This document shows, one piece after another, positions 36,899 to 45,688 of a DNA stretch of 64,000 nucleotides. The DNA comes from Thalassospira lucentensis MCCC 1A00383 = DSM 14000. GTDB lineage: Bacteria; Pseudomonadota; Alphaproteobacteria; Rhodospirillales; Thalassospiraceae. Numbering within the stretch: position 1 is the stretch's first letter; each line of letters begins with the position of its first letter. Position numbers and translations under genes: made by a program. The stretch spans positions 277,045-341,044 of the forward strand of contig NZ_ATWN01000006.1 in assembly GCF_000421265.1 (NCBI RefSeq), read 5' to 3'. The notes under the pieces were generated by a model, which ran no database searches, was not told where the DNA came from, and was given only the letters and a program-made list of their open reading frames with translations.

Positions 36899-37405
36899 TC
36901 AGGCGGCCTGTTCGGCCTCATCCTGTGTCAGCAGCGCATAGATCGCATCAGCAGAGCCCGCACCACGCAGCTTGTCACACATGCCCTGATTGCGCAGCAG
37001 GCGGGAAATCCGCGCCAGCGCCTTCAGATGATCCGCACCGGCTTCTTCGGGCGCAATCAACATGCAGAACAAATCCACCGGATGCTCATCAACCGCATCG
37101 AACTCAATCGGGTTCTGAGCACGGGCAAAGACCATGTAAAGCCGATCAAGATCATTCAGCTTGCCATGCGGAATTGCGACACCACCGCCAACGCCAGTGC
37201 TGCCTAGTTTCTCACGATCAAGCAGGACAGAAAAAATCTCGCTTGCATCGCGTCCGGTAACTTCGGCTGCTTTCTCGGCAAGTTCCTCAAGCACAGCCTT
37301 TTTCGCACCGGACCGCAGGGCCGGAATAACCCCGGACGGGGTAAGAATAGATGATATGTCCATTTTTCGCGTTGCGTTGTTTGGCTCAGAATCCGCGTCC
37401 GTCAC
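36899..37405 (-). CDS. ptsN: PTS IIA-like nitrogen-regulatory protein PtsN
   Basis: A 168-residue EIIA-Ntr protein. The phosphorylated His is in GGGVAIPHGKLND (about residue 80), with the downstream core VDLFCMLIAPEEAGADHLKALA. It receives phosphate from PtsP/NPr and modulates potassium transport, stress responses and nitrogen control. GTG 37405 overlaps the hpf stop as GTGA with GAGGA upstream; an ATG at 37363 (MDISSILTP) matches the usual family start. It is the last gene of the nrnC-to-ptsN block. Confidence 0.93.
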   Translation of the reverse strand: MTDADSEPNNATRKMDISSILTPSGVIPALRSGAKKAVLEELAEKAAEVTGRDASEIFSVLLDREKLGSTGVGGGVAIPHGKLNDLDRLYMVFARAQNPIEFDAVDEHPVDLFCMLIAPEEAGADHLKALARISRLLRNQGMCDKLRGAGSADAIYALLTQDEAEQAA

Positions 37406-37998
37406 GCTGCACCGGCTTCCTCATCGGCTGGATCAAGCCACCCGATATTTCCGTCGGCACGACGGTACACAACATTCAATCCGCCATGTTTGCCATTCCG
37501 GAACATAAGTGCCGGAATGTCCCCCAAGTCGAGCCGCATGACCGCTTCCCCAACAGAAAGCGTATCAATGCGATCGGGCGTTTCGGCAACAATCACTGGT
37601 TCATAGCCATTTACGTGAGTGTCATCCGAATGATCATCGTCTTCTTGCGCGATCACATAGTGGATCGCATCTAGGCGGGCCTGCTCATGATGGTCCCGGC
37701 TGGCGTGATGATCACGCAGGCGCCTTTTATAGCGCCGCAACTGCTTGGCCACTTTGTCGCAGGCTCCGTCAAAGGCGGGATAAACTTCATCCGCCGATGC
37801 CTTGGCCTGCACCATCATGCCCTTGCCGACATGGACCGAAATTTGCGTATGATAGAGATGCGCCTGTTTGGTGAGTGTCACCGTGGCTTCGATCGCGTGA
37901 TCGAAATATTTCTCTACCGCAGGGTCCAAGGTCTCGACGACGTGCTCGCGAAGAGCATTTCCTACGTCAAGTTGCTTACCGATAACCGTAATTTGCAT
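37402..37998 (-). CDS. hpf: Ribosome hibernation-promoting factor, long form
   Basis: A 198-residue protein: an N-terminal S30AE domain (MQITVIGKQLDVGNALREH, then HTQISVHVGKGMMVQAKA), a charged linker and a C-terminal dimerisation domain (TLSVGEAVMRLDLGDIPALMFRNGKHGGLNVVYRRADGNIGW). The long form pairs 70S ribosomes into inactive 100S dimers in stationary phase. ATG 37998 with GGGATAGG upstream begins the family sequence. It sits between rpoN and ptsN, the common proteobacterial order, and overlaps ptsN by 4 bases. Confidence 0.95.
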   Translation of the reverse strand: MQITVIGKQLDVGNALREHVVETLDPAVEKYFDHAIEATVTLTKQAHLYHTQISVHVGKGMMVQAKASADEVYPAFDGACDKVAKQLRRYKRRLRDHHASRDHHEQARLDAIHYVIAQEDDDHSDDTHVNGYEPVIVAETPDRIDTLSVGEAVMRLDLGDIPALMFRNGKHGGLNVVYRRADGNIGWLDPADEEAGAA

Positions 37999-38160
37999 GG
38001 ATCGCCTATCCCTCTTTGAGTGACTTCCCAGTACATATGGATGTTTGGAGCCCCTCAATCAGGTGGGCGCACCATATTCCCTCGTAATAGCCAAGTCAAG
38101 ATATGGGTATTCTACCTTAAATTACAGCACCTTATGGCGCATTTTTCTGGTAAAAAAGTG

Positions 38161-39741
38161 CTAGGAAGCACGTGATTTTTTTTCGCGACGCCGCTGAACA
38201 GAAGACGCAATGCGCATCGCTTCGCGGTATTTTGCCACTGTTCGGCGTGCAATGTCGATCCCTTCCTTTTGCAGAAGTTCGACCAGTTTGTCGTCTGACA
38301 AAATCTTTTTCGGATCTTCCATATCGATCAATGACTTGATCCGGTGACGCACCGATTCCGACGAATATGAATCTCCGCCCACCGATGATGAAATCGCCGT
38401 GGTGAAGAAATATTTCAGCTCAAACATCCCGCGCGGGGTCGACATAAACTTGCCATTGGTCACCCGCGATACCGTACTTTCATGCATGCCGATGGCCTCG
38501 GCAATGTCACGCAGGATCAGCGGGCGCAAATGCGACACGCCATGGCTAAAGAACCCGTCCTGCTGGCGGACAATTTCGGTCGACACCTTCATGATGGTGG
38601 TCGCGCGCTGATGCAAGGCCTTCACCAACCAATTAGCGGTCTGCAGCTTCTCGCTCATGAAGCCGCGTTCTTCGCGGTCACGCAAACCAGACCCGATTTC
38701 CGCGACATATTCCTCATTGACCAAAACCCGCGGCAGCGCATCGGTATTCAGCTCAAGATGCCAGTTGCCATTGCCCGCAGCGCGCATCAAAACATCGGGG
38801 ATCACCGGTGTTGCCACTTCACCGTCGGCCGTGCGGCCGGGGCGCGGATCAAGCGTTTTGATCTCGGCGATCATGTCGTGCAGATCATCGGCATCGACAC
38901 CGCAAATCCGGCGCAACCGATCAAATTCGCGTTTTGCCAGCAATTCAAGATTGGCCAAAAGGGCCGCCATTGCCGGATCAAACCGGTTTAGATCGCGCAA
39001 TTGCAGCTCAAGACATTCGGCCAGACCGCGGGCAAAAATTCCAACCGGATCAAACCCCTGCATCACCGACAGAACATGCTTCACATCCGAAAGGCCGCAT
39101 TCAAGCGAGGATGACACCTCGTCAAGTTCGCCACTGAGATAGCCATTATCATCAAGCATATCGATCAGATAACTGCCGATCATACGTGAGCTTGCATCGG
39201 CAAATGCAATATTGAGCTGATCATCGAGCGACTGACGAAGCGTTGCTTCATCGGCAAGGGTTTGCTCAAGGCTGGGAAGCTCATCACCACTGCCCCCACC
39301 TGAGCCGCCACCACCGCCCGCACCGCCGCTATAGGGGGCGGAATAGTCATGGCTGCCCGAAACAGGCGCACCATTTTGGGAAATCTCGCCTTCGCCGTCA
39401 TACAGCGCGTCGCTGGCGACATCGAGCGGACTGTCACCCGCCCCCATGGTTTCACTGGCAGTCAGGCGGTCGGTACCGAACTGGTCGTCGCGGTCGGTGA
39501 AATTGTCGCTGGTGCGTTGATCGATCCCGTCGTCACCATTGCCGACGGCGCTATCGCCCGATTCGGCATACGTCTGCCCCGGGTCCGCGCGTTCCAGCAG
39601 CGGATTCTCAAGCAGCTCACTGTCAATGAAATTGGAAAGTTCAATATTGTTGAATTGCAACAGCTTAATCGCCTGCTGCAATTGCGGCGTCATGACAAGA
39701 GACTGGGACTGGCGAAGATCAAGCCGCGCCTTCAGGGCCAT
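38161..39741 (-). CDS. rpoN: RNA polymerase sigma-54 factor
   Basis: A 526-residue sigma factor. Region I is Gln/Leu-rich (LVMTPQLQQAIKLLQFNN), region II is acidic (residues about 50-130), and the C-terminus carries the RpoN box ARRTVAKYREAMRI that reads the -24 element. An unusual Gly/Ser-rich stretch (SGGAGGGGGSGGGSGD, about residues 140-155) links region II to the core-binding domain. It serves enhancer-dependent promoters such as nitrogen assimilation and flagella. Located between lptB and hpf. Confidence 0.97.
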   Translation of the reverse strand: MALKARLDLRQSQSLVMTPQLQQAIKLLQFNNIELSNFIDSELLENPLLERADPGQTYAESGDSAVGNGDDGIDQRTSDNFTDRDDQFGTDRLTASETMGAGDSPLDVASDALYDGEGEISQNGAPVSGSHDYSAPYSGGAGGGGGSGGGSGDELPSLEQTLADEATLRQSLDDQLNIAFADASSRMIGSYLIDMLDDNGYLSGELDEVSSSLECGLSDVKHVLSVMQGFDPVGIFARGLAECLELQLRDLNRFDPAMAALLANLELLAKREFDRLRRICGVDADDLHDMIAEIKTLDPRPGRTADGEVATPVIPDVLMRAAGNGNWHLELNTDALPRVLVNEEYVAEIGSGLRDREERGFMSEKLQTANWLVKALHQRATTIMKVSTEIVRQQDGFFSHGVSHLRPLILRDIAEAIGMHESTVSRVTNGKFMSTPRGMFELKYFFTTAISSSVGGDSYSSESVRHRIKSLIDMEDPKKILSDDKLVELLQKEGIDIARRTVAKYREAMRIASSVQRRREKKSRAS

Positions 39742-39784
39742 TTATGCACTACCCCGTGTCAATCCGATTCCCCCCAAGAAATGG

Positions 39785-40597
39785 TCACAGGCTAAAACGA
39801 TCGCCCAGATAAACCCTGCGAACATCGTCATTTCTAACGATTTCATCGGGACCACCTTCCATCAAAACCCGGCCATCATGCAAGATATATGCCCGGTCAA
39901 TAATGTCGAGAGTCTCGCGCACATTGTGGTCGGTAATCAAGACCCCAATGCCACGATCTTTCAGATGACGTACAAGATCGCGAATATCCCCCACGGCAAT
40001 CGGGTCAATCCCGGCCAGCGGTTCGTCCAGAAGAACAAAGTTCGGATGGGCCGCAAGCGCACGTGCAATCTCGCAACGTCGGCGCTCCCCGCCCGACAAT
40101 GCCAGTGCCGGTGTACGGCGCAGGTGCTCGATGGCAAATTCTGCCAAAAGGTCTTCAAGGTTCTGTTCGCGCTTGATGCGGTCATCTTCGACCACCTCAA
40201 GCACGGCCATGATGTTTTGTTCGACCGTCATGCCGCGGAAAATCGATGCTTCCTGTGGCAAATAGCCAATCCCAAGGCGCGCGCGCTGATACATCGGCAT
40301 CGATGTAATGTCGCGTCCATCAAGCGAAATAGATCCGCGATCAGAGGCAATCAGCCCGGTAATGATGTAAAAACTGGTGGTTTTGCCCGCACCGTTTGGC
40401 CCCAAAAGACCAACCGCCTCACCGCGCTGCACAGACATCGACACATCTTTGAGAACCGGGCGCTTCTTGAAGCTTTTGCCAAGATTATGCGCCACCAGCC
40501 CCTTGTTCGCGGTCACCAGACGCGGCCCGCCGTCCACAGAAGATGTAGCCTGCCCGTTTGCTGTGTCGGATTTTACGCCTTTGCGCGACCAGAACAA
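39785..40597 (-). CDS. lptB: LPS export ABC transporter ATP-binding protein LptB
   Basis: A 270-residue ATPase with Walker [13 protein letters not shown], the LptB-type Q-loop region [20 protein letters not shown], signature [16 protein letters not shown] and Walker [12 protein letters not shown]. It powers LptFG (not in this window) to extract LPS from the inner membrane. It starts at TTG 40597 with AAAGG 8 bases upstream, 15 bases after the lptA stop. The first 30 residues precede the family N-terminus and are not conserved. Confidence 0.96.
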   Translation of the reverse strand: MFWSRKGVKSDTANGQATSSVDGGPRLVTANKGLVAHNLGKSFKKRPVLKDVSMSVQRGEAVGLLGPNGAGKTTSFYIITGLIASDRGSISLDGRDITSMPMYQRARLGIGYLPQEASIFRGMTVEQNIMAVLEVVEDDRIKREQNLEDLLAEFAIEHLRRTPALALSGGERRRCEIARALAAHPNFVLLDEPLAGIDPIAVGDIRDLVRHLKDRGIGVLITDHNVRETLDIIDRAYILHDGRVLMEGGPDEIVRNDDVRRVYLGDRFSL

Positions 40598-40612
40598 ATT
40601 ACCGACCTTTCC

Positions 40613-41515
40613 TCAATTTCCTGTCCCGGCGTCTGCCGGGCCGTCTTTTTCGTCTTTTTCTGGGATCAGAAGGCCCCGGACACGGTTTTTGCTGCCACCT
40701 GTGCCATTGGTCGTCAGGCGGCTGATGCCGGTATTCAGGTCAACAACCGCGCGATCCCCGTTCAACTGGTTCTCGCCGCGCGTAATCTTAACCGATCCGA
40801 TCAAAGTAGCGATACCTGTTTTAGCATCATAAACCCCTTGATCACCAATGACAAAGTCGGTTGGTGTGCGAATTGTTACATTGCCGTCGCCATCGATGCG
40901 GCGCAGTTCGTTGGTCCCGCCCTTGCCCGGCTCAAACCGTGCAGTCAATGTATCGCCCCGCAATGTCCGGTCTTCGGCAACCGCAACCGCATTGCCACGG
41001 GCCACCGCAATCCGGTCAGTTTCCCAGTATTCCAGACTTTCTTCCGCCGTCAGGGTTTCTTTCGGGGTTTGGTATTTCAGGTTTTCACCGGTCAATACCA
41101 CAACAGCCTGATCAATATCGTAAACCGCCTTATCGCCGGTCGCGACATCGGTATCAGATGACAATCTGACGTTGCCGGTCGCAATGATGCGGTAAATCTC
41201 GCTGTTGCCATCGCGATCCCGATATAATGCCTGCAATTCATCGGCATCGACCCGCGATGTTCCGCGTTTGGCCACCGCATTGCCGCGCGCAATCAGGATT
41301 TGCTCATTGCGGCGCCATTCAATGCCGTTGTCAGACTCAACCTCAAGCCCGCCACTGCCGTTCTGTGCTAGCCCCAGCGGATTGGCATGCGCCTGTTGCA
41401 TCACGGCCGCCTGCATCAAGGTGCTGGCACCCGCAATGCTTCCGACCAAAAGGGCCGTTGCCAATAAACGCCCTGCGGCTGCCTGTGTGCGGGCCAAACG
41501 CGCCGTTGCGATCAT
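40613..41515 (-). CDS. lptA: LPS transport periplasmic protein LptA
   Basis: A 300-residue protein with a signal peptide (LLATALLVGSIAGASTL, cleavage near AHA) and an OstA beta-jelly-roll domain seen as repeated strands: NEQILIARGNAVAKRGTSRVDADELQALYR, GNVRLSSDTDVATGDKAVYD, GSVKITRGENQLNGDRAVVD. Quoted strands are shown in sections; repeats of about 20-25 residues continue through the protein. It bridges LptC and LptD for LPS passage through the periplasm. Longer than E. coli LptA (185 residues). ATG overlaps the lptC stop by 4 bases. Confidence 0.93.
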   Translation of the reverse strand: MIATARLARTQAAAGRLLATALLVGSIAGASTLMQAAVMQQAHANPLGLAQNGSGGLEVESDNGIEWRRNEQILIARGNAVAKRGTSRVDADELQALYRDRDGNSEIYRIIATGNVRLSSDTDVATGDKAVYDIDQAVVVLTGENLKYQTPKETLTAEESLEYWETDRIAVARGNAVAVAEDRTLRGDTLTARFEPGKGGTNELRRIDGDGNVTIRTPTDFVIGDQGVYDAKTGIATLIGSVKITRGENQLNGDRAVVDLNTGISRLTTNGTGGSKNRVRGLLIPEKDEKDGPADAGTGN

Positions 41516-42219
41516 GACTTCCCTTTCAATGCACTATCGAAAATCACCATTTTGGCGTTCCCCAAAAAGCGGATGACCGCCCCTTTGTCTTCCAGTTCAA
41601 ACCCGGAATCCGATTTGATCGTGCCAAACGGCCCCTGCCCATCAACCGGAACCGATCCGCTGGCGTTGCCAACGTTCATTTCGATTTCAGCTTTCTGGGT
41701 GTGAATTTCAAACCCGTTATCGTGGTACATATTCACCGCTCCGACCAGATCAAGCAAACCATCGGTTTCGGTATAGAACCCTTCATTGGCCGTCAGCGCA
41801 ATCCACGAACCGTCTTCAAGCGTGATATCGGCCTGTGGGGTATCAAGGTAAACATGATCATCGTGACCGTCATCGGCCTGGTTTTCGATGGCTTCCTGTG
41901 CGGTGACGGTAAATGGCTGCCGATTGCCATCCACACCGAAAAAGCGCGGGTTGGACATGGCAACATTTTCCATCAAATCCTCAGGAGACGTCGAAAAGCC
42001 AAGACGAAACCCACTGTCCTGAACCTGTTCGATCTGCGGCCATAACACCACCAACGCCATCAGGGTAAGCGCGATTAACGGTAAGACAAGCTTAAGCGAC
42101 GTCACAATGATCCGGCGAAACGGATTGATCCGTACATCGCGACGCCCAGACGGAAGCCGGTCACGGCTGCGTGCGTCACGCGCCGCTTTCTCAGCCTTTT
42201 GCGTCCGATCCTCGGCCAT
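41512..42219 (-). CDS. lptC: LPS export protein LptC
   Basis: A 235-residue bitopic protein: a basic cytoplasmic N-terminus, one TM segment (LVLPLIALTLMALVVLWP) and a periplasmic LptC jelly roll (MSNPRFFGVDGNRQPFTVTA, DITLEDGSWIALTANEGFYT). It receives LPS from LptBFG and passes it to LptA. It starts 2 bases after the kdsD stop and overlaps lptA, so the operon is tightly coupled. Confidence 0.9.
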   Translation of the reverse strand: MAEDRTQKAEKAARDARSRDRLPSGRRDVRINPFRRIIVTSLKLVLPLIALTLMALVVLWPQIEQVQDSGFRLGFSTSPEDLMENVAMSNPRFFGVDGNRQPFTVTAQEAIENQADDGHDDHVYLDTPQADITLEDGSWIALTANEGFYTETDGLLDLVGAVNMYHDNGFEIHTQKAEIEMNVGNASGSVPVDGQGPFGTIKSDSGFELEDKGAVIRFLGNAKMVIFDSALKGKS

Positions 42220-42221
42220 GC

Positions 42222-43244
42222 TCAGGCAACCCCCGACCGCAGCAGATCATGAATATGGACCAGTCCAACAGGCACTTGCGCGTCATCAAGCACGAACAAG
42301 GCGGTAATGCTGCGATCATTCATGATGGCAAGTGCTTCAACCGCAAGCGCCATTTCACTGGTCACCTTCGGCCCGGCCGTCATCACATCCACTACCTTCA
42401 TCGCCACAATGTTATCGGCCATGTGACGGCGCAAATCGCCATCGGTCACAATCCCGATCAGCTCACCGCGATCCCCCAGCACCCCGACACAGCCAAACGA
42501 ATGGCTGGTCATGGTCACAAGCGCCTCGGACATCAGGGCATCCTTGGCTATCAGCGGCAAAACGTCGGCTGGATGCATGACATCGCGCACATGCAGCAAC
42601 CGCTGACCCAGCTTGCCGCCGGGATGGAATGTACGAAAATCTTCGGCGGAAAAGCCACGCCGCTCCATCAAGGTCACCGCCAGCGCATCGGCACAGGCCA
42701 GCATCGCGGTGGTTGAGGTCGTCGGTGCCTGCTTATTCGGGCAGGCTTCCGGACTTGCCGGCAACACCAGCGGGCAGTCGCTTTGCATCGCAAGCGAGCT
42801 GTTTGGTTTGCGCGTCATGCCGATTAGCGGCACGTTAAACCGACGCGTAAAGGCGATAATATCGGACAGCTCCGGGGTTTCACCGGAATTGGACAGGGCC
42901 AAAACCCCGTCATCCTTGCCGATCATGCCAAGATCACCGTGGCTGGCTTCGGCCGGATGGACAAAAAACGATGGTGTGCCCGTCGAGGCAAAGGTCGCAG
43001 CGATTTTCTTGGCGATATGACCGCTTTTGCCCATCCCGGTAATCACAAGGCGACCTTTAAGCCCCTCAATCAGGTCAATCGCCGCACAGAAAGCACCATC
43101 AAGCGATTCGGCCAGTTCGTGTAGGGCAGTTGCTTCGATCTCAAGCACGCGGCGCGCCACAGCGAGATCGGCACTGGAAGCAGGTGCAGGGGTATGTCCG
43201 ACATTTTGCGGGGCGTTTTGTTTGGCTTCTGGGGTCACTGTCAT
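42222..43244 (-). CDS. kdsD: Arabinose-5-phosphate isomerase (KdsD/KpsF family)
   Basis: A 340-residue enzyme that makes arabinose 5-phosphate for KDO synthesis. The SIS domain (residues about 40-200) has RLVITGMGKSGHIAKKIAAT, HPAEASHGDLGMI and LALSNSGETPEL; two CBS domains follow (VRDVMHPADVLP ... GIVTDGDLRRHM and VVDVMTAGPKVTSEMALAVE). It supplies the KDO pathway upstream of LPS transport, which explains its place before lptCAB. The kds name is by family and context; capsule-type KpsF is equivalent in activity. Confidence 0.93.
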   Translation of the reverse strand: MTVTPEAKQNAPQNVGHTPAPASSADLAVARRVLEIEATALHELAESLDGAFCAAIDLIEGLKGRLVITGMGKSGHIAKKIAATFASTGTPSFFVHPAEASHGDLGMIGKDDGVLALSNSGETPELSDIIAFTRRFNVPLIGMTRKPNSSLAMQSDCPLVLPASPEACPNKQAPTTSTTAMLACADALAVTLMERRGFSAEDFRTFHPGGKLGQRLLHVRDVMHPADVLPLIAKDALMSEALVTMTSHSFGCVGVLGDRGELIGIVTDGDLRRHMADNIVAMKVVDVMTAGPKVTSEMALAVEALAIMNDRSITALFVLDDAQVPVGLVHIHDLLRSGVA

Positions 43245-43411
43245 CTGTTTCTTGTTTGCGTTTCCCGCCCGGAACGTCAGGCGTATTGACCAACATGCAC
43301 GGCCATTTTGCCAAAACTATGAACCTGCCCGGTGTGGGGGTCAATTGCCTAGCACATCCGACATTCACAGGCGGTTAACCGATATGCAAATATCTGCAGG
43401 CGGCCTGAAAA

Positions 43412-44023
43412 CTAGTGGGCAAAGATATCAGTTTCGTCCCAGCCCGAAAGATCCAGCGTTGCGCGCGTTGGCAGGAAGTCAAAACAGGCCTGCGCCAGTT
43501 CGGTGCGTCCTTCGCGCGCCAAACGCCGATCCAGCTCTTCTTTCGCCTTGTGCAAATACAAAACGTCCGACGCCGCATAATCGATCTGATCCTTGGAGAG
43601 CTCAGGCGCCCCCCAATCGGAACTTTGCTGCTGCTTGGAAATCTCGACCCCGACCAGCTCGCGCAGCAAGTCTTTCAGACCATGACGGTCGGTATAGGTG
43701 CGGATCAGCTTGGAGGCGATTTTGGTGCAATAAACCGGCGCGCAGCGCACACCGAGGTATTTGTCCATCACTGCAATGTCGAAACGTCCGAAATGAAACA
43801 GCTTCAAAACGCTTGGATCGGCCAGCAACTTCTTCAGGTTCGGCGCGCTGTAATCTTCCCCATCAAACTTGACCAGATGGGCATCGCCATCGCCGCTGGA
43901 CAATTGCACGACACACAAACGGTCGCGGTGCGGATTAAGGCCCATGGTTTCACTGTCAATGGCGACAACTTTACCAAGGTCAAGATTGTCCGGCAGATCT
44001 CCGAGATGGAGGAAATTGGTCAT
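43412..44023 (-). CDS. nrnC: NrnC-type DEDDy 3'-5' exonuclease (ribonuclease D family)
   Basis: A 203-residue stand-alone DEDDy nuclease: Asp-Glu in AIDSETMGLNPHRDRL, Asp in LFHFGRFDIAVM, and Tyr/Asp in IDYAASDVLYLHKAKEE. It lacks the HRDC domains of RNase D, and its length and segments such as YTDRHGLKDLL and KQQQSSDWGAPEL match alphaproteobacterial NrnC, a nanoRNase that degrades 2-nt RNAs and substitutes for Orn. ATG 44023 has GGAG 7 bases upstream; a longer open frame upstream is AT-rich and unconserved. First gene of the nrnC-kdsD-lpt-rpoN block. Confidence 0.92.
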   Translation of the reverse strand: MTNFLHLGDLPDNLDLGKVVAIDSETMGLNPHRDRLCVVQLSSGDGDAHLVKFDGEDYSAPNLKKLLADPSVLKLFHFGRFDIAVMDKYLGVRCAPVYCTKIASKLIRTYTDRHGLKDLLRELVGVEISKQQQSSDWGAPELSKDQIDYAASDVLYLHKAKEELDRRLAREGRTELAQACFDFLPTRATLDLSGWDETDIFAH

Positions 44024-44217
44024 CGCGGTGCTCCAAATATTGAGGATTTGCCTGTTCTTAACACAGCAAACCACGCATCGCATTGCAAAAGTCGCACGCA
44101 CAGAGAAAGGATTGCGAATCAATAGTATTGAGATAGCATTAAGAAAGTGACTAACCACCAAACTCAATTTAAGATTGCCTCATATTCAACACATACCATT
44201 ACAAAGGTCATCGTATT

Positions 44218-45198
44218 ATGAGCATCAAAAAACCGTCTACCAACGCGTCCACGGCCTTCAAAACTATTGGATTTCTGTGTTTAATTTTAGTAGCTGGAAA
44301 CTTTATTCTACTGTGCACGTGGTATGATCTACTTGTTGAACAAAGATACAATTTCTACGTATCTTTTTTTGCCTCATCCTTAGAAAATCTAATTTTCTTT
44401 ATCTTGATTGGACTAGCAATAGCAATATACAGCCTTAGACGACCTGAATCCGAGTTACTTGAGAATAGAATTTGGTACTTATATTCTAGCGAACATGCGA
44501 CGGATGATTCGTTACATTATAACAAGAATCAAATAAAGAAGCTTGCCGCATTTTGCAAATCAGGAACCAGTAAAATCACAATTACTGATTATGATCTGTC
44601 AATGAATGCGTATCGTATTGAGGTCGAAAAGCGTTACACGCTTCAAAACATGTTTAAAGACCGAGATTATGAAGACGTGATAGACATCTCCATCTCACCT
44701 GATTCAATCGAGAGTGATCAGTTAGAAATGAATTTAGGTGGTGTACAGAGCAAAGTCATGGGGGAGGTACACCTACTTCAGACCACGGTCATTGGTGAAG
44801 CACCTGTTAAGCACAATGAGAAAGTCATAAAAATAACTGATCAAGACTATAAAACTAAAATAGGCATTAGAATTCCGGCAAACGGTACGACCGAATATGA
44901 GTTTAATTATTGGATGTGGTGTCTTGTAGGAGAACCACACGCAACCCAAGTTCTCAGATACACGGAAACTTTAAAGACCACTATTGTTAATCACTGGAAT
45001 GGGAAAGCTGTGATTAGTCTAAAAGGTCAGGAGGGACCTGTAGAATTCTTGGAGCACAATGCCCAGTTTGATCTCGAAGAGCGCAAAAAGTTCACTCCAG
45101 CAGATAACTTGACATTTTGGTGGAGAGATCCAGATGCAATGGCTCAGCCGTCGGAAGACAGCTCTCCAACCAAATCCGAAAGTTCAGTTGCAAATTAG
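44218..45198 (+). CDS. AT-rich orphan membrane protein, two TM plus beta-rich domain
   Basis: A 326-residue protein of no family I recognise. Two N-terminal TM segments (TIGFLCLILVAGNFILLCTW and LENLIFFILIGLAIAIYSL) are followed by about 250 residues rich in predicted beta strands, with motifs EVEKRYTLQNMF, RIPANGTTEYEFNYWMWCL and LTFWWRDPD. The gene is much more AT-rich than its neighbours and uses AT-ending codons, a sign of transfer. It lies at the 3' side of tRNA-Leu, a frequent insertion site, with AAAGG 9 bases before its ATG. Two-TM beta-rich designs occur in CBASS effectors of the Cap15 type, but no cyclase partner is present, so that link is speculative. Confidence 0.7.
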   Translation: MSIKKPSTNASTAFKTIGFLCLILVAGNFILLCTWYDLLVEQRYNFYVSFFASSLENLIFFILIGLAIAIYSLRRPESELLENRIWYLYSSEHATDDSLHYNKNQIKKLAAFCKSGTSKITITDYDLSMNAYRIEVEKRYTLQNMFKDRDYEDVIDISISPDSIESDQLEMNLGGVQSKVMGEVHLLQTTVIGEAPVKHNEKVIKITDQDYKTKIGIRIPANGTTEYEFNYWMWCLVGEPHATQVLRYTETLKTTIVNHWNGKAVISLKGQEGPVEFLEHNAQFDLEERKKFTPADNLTFWWRDPDAMAQPSEDSSPTKSESSVAN

Positions 45199-45300
45199 TA
45201 ACCAAAATGGTTTAGATTATTGGCAGAATTAATTACGGAGGTAGTCATGACTTACATAAGCGGCGATCAAAGCGGCTAAAAACAATTACTTAGCCAAAAG

Positions 45301-45332
45301 AAAAGGCCCCACAAAATATTGTGGGGCCTTTT
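45301..45332. terminator. Bidirectional terminator after the AT-rich gene
   Basis: AAAAGGCCCCACAA (45301-45314) pairs with TTGTGGGGCCTTTT (45319-45332), a 14-bp perfect stem with a 4-base loop flanked by A and T tracts. Confidence 0.9.
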
Positions 45333-45366
45333 CGATTCTAAACATAGGCTAGTGCCCAAAACAACA

Positions 45367-45398
45367 ATACCCCAGCACATCATCAATGTGCTGGGGTA

Positions 45399-45399
<1 letters not shown>
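45367..45399 (-). terminator. Terminator of tRNA-Leu
   Basis: ATACCCCAGCACAT (45367-45380) pairs with ATGTGCTGGGGTAT (45386-45399); read on the minus strand it is followed by TGTTGTTTT. It begins directly at the encoded CCA of the tRNA. Confidence 0.82.
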
Positions 45400-45485
<86 letters not shown>

Positions 45486-45688
45486 ATAGGGGCTTGTGGT
45501 TTTGTTCCGACGCTATGCGCTGGAACGGGGCGGAATATACGCGGTCAGCTTGAAGTGTCAACCACCTTTTTGATGGTTTGATGAAACTAAACCCCACAAG
45601 TTTCCACAACACTCGGCTGACGCCTGTTCCATATCGGAAACGTCACGGTTTTCAAGGTGTTTCGGGCATTTTAATGCCGTTGCTTACA

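Noticed and set aside
39539..41161. Long plus-strand open frame of 540 codons opposite rpoN, lptB and lptA
   Set aside because: Antisense to three well-supported genes with overlapping operon structure; its translation is rich in His, Arg and Cys with no domain, typical of shadow frames in GC-rich DNA.
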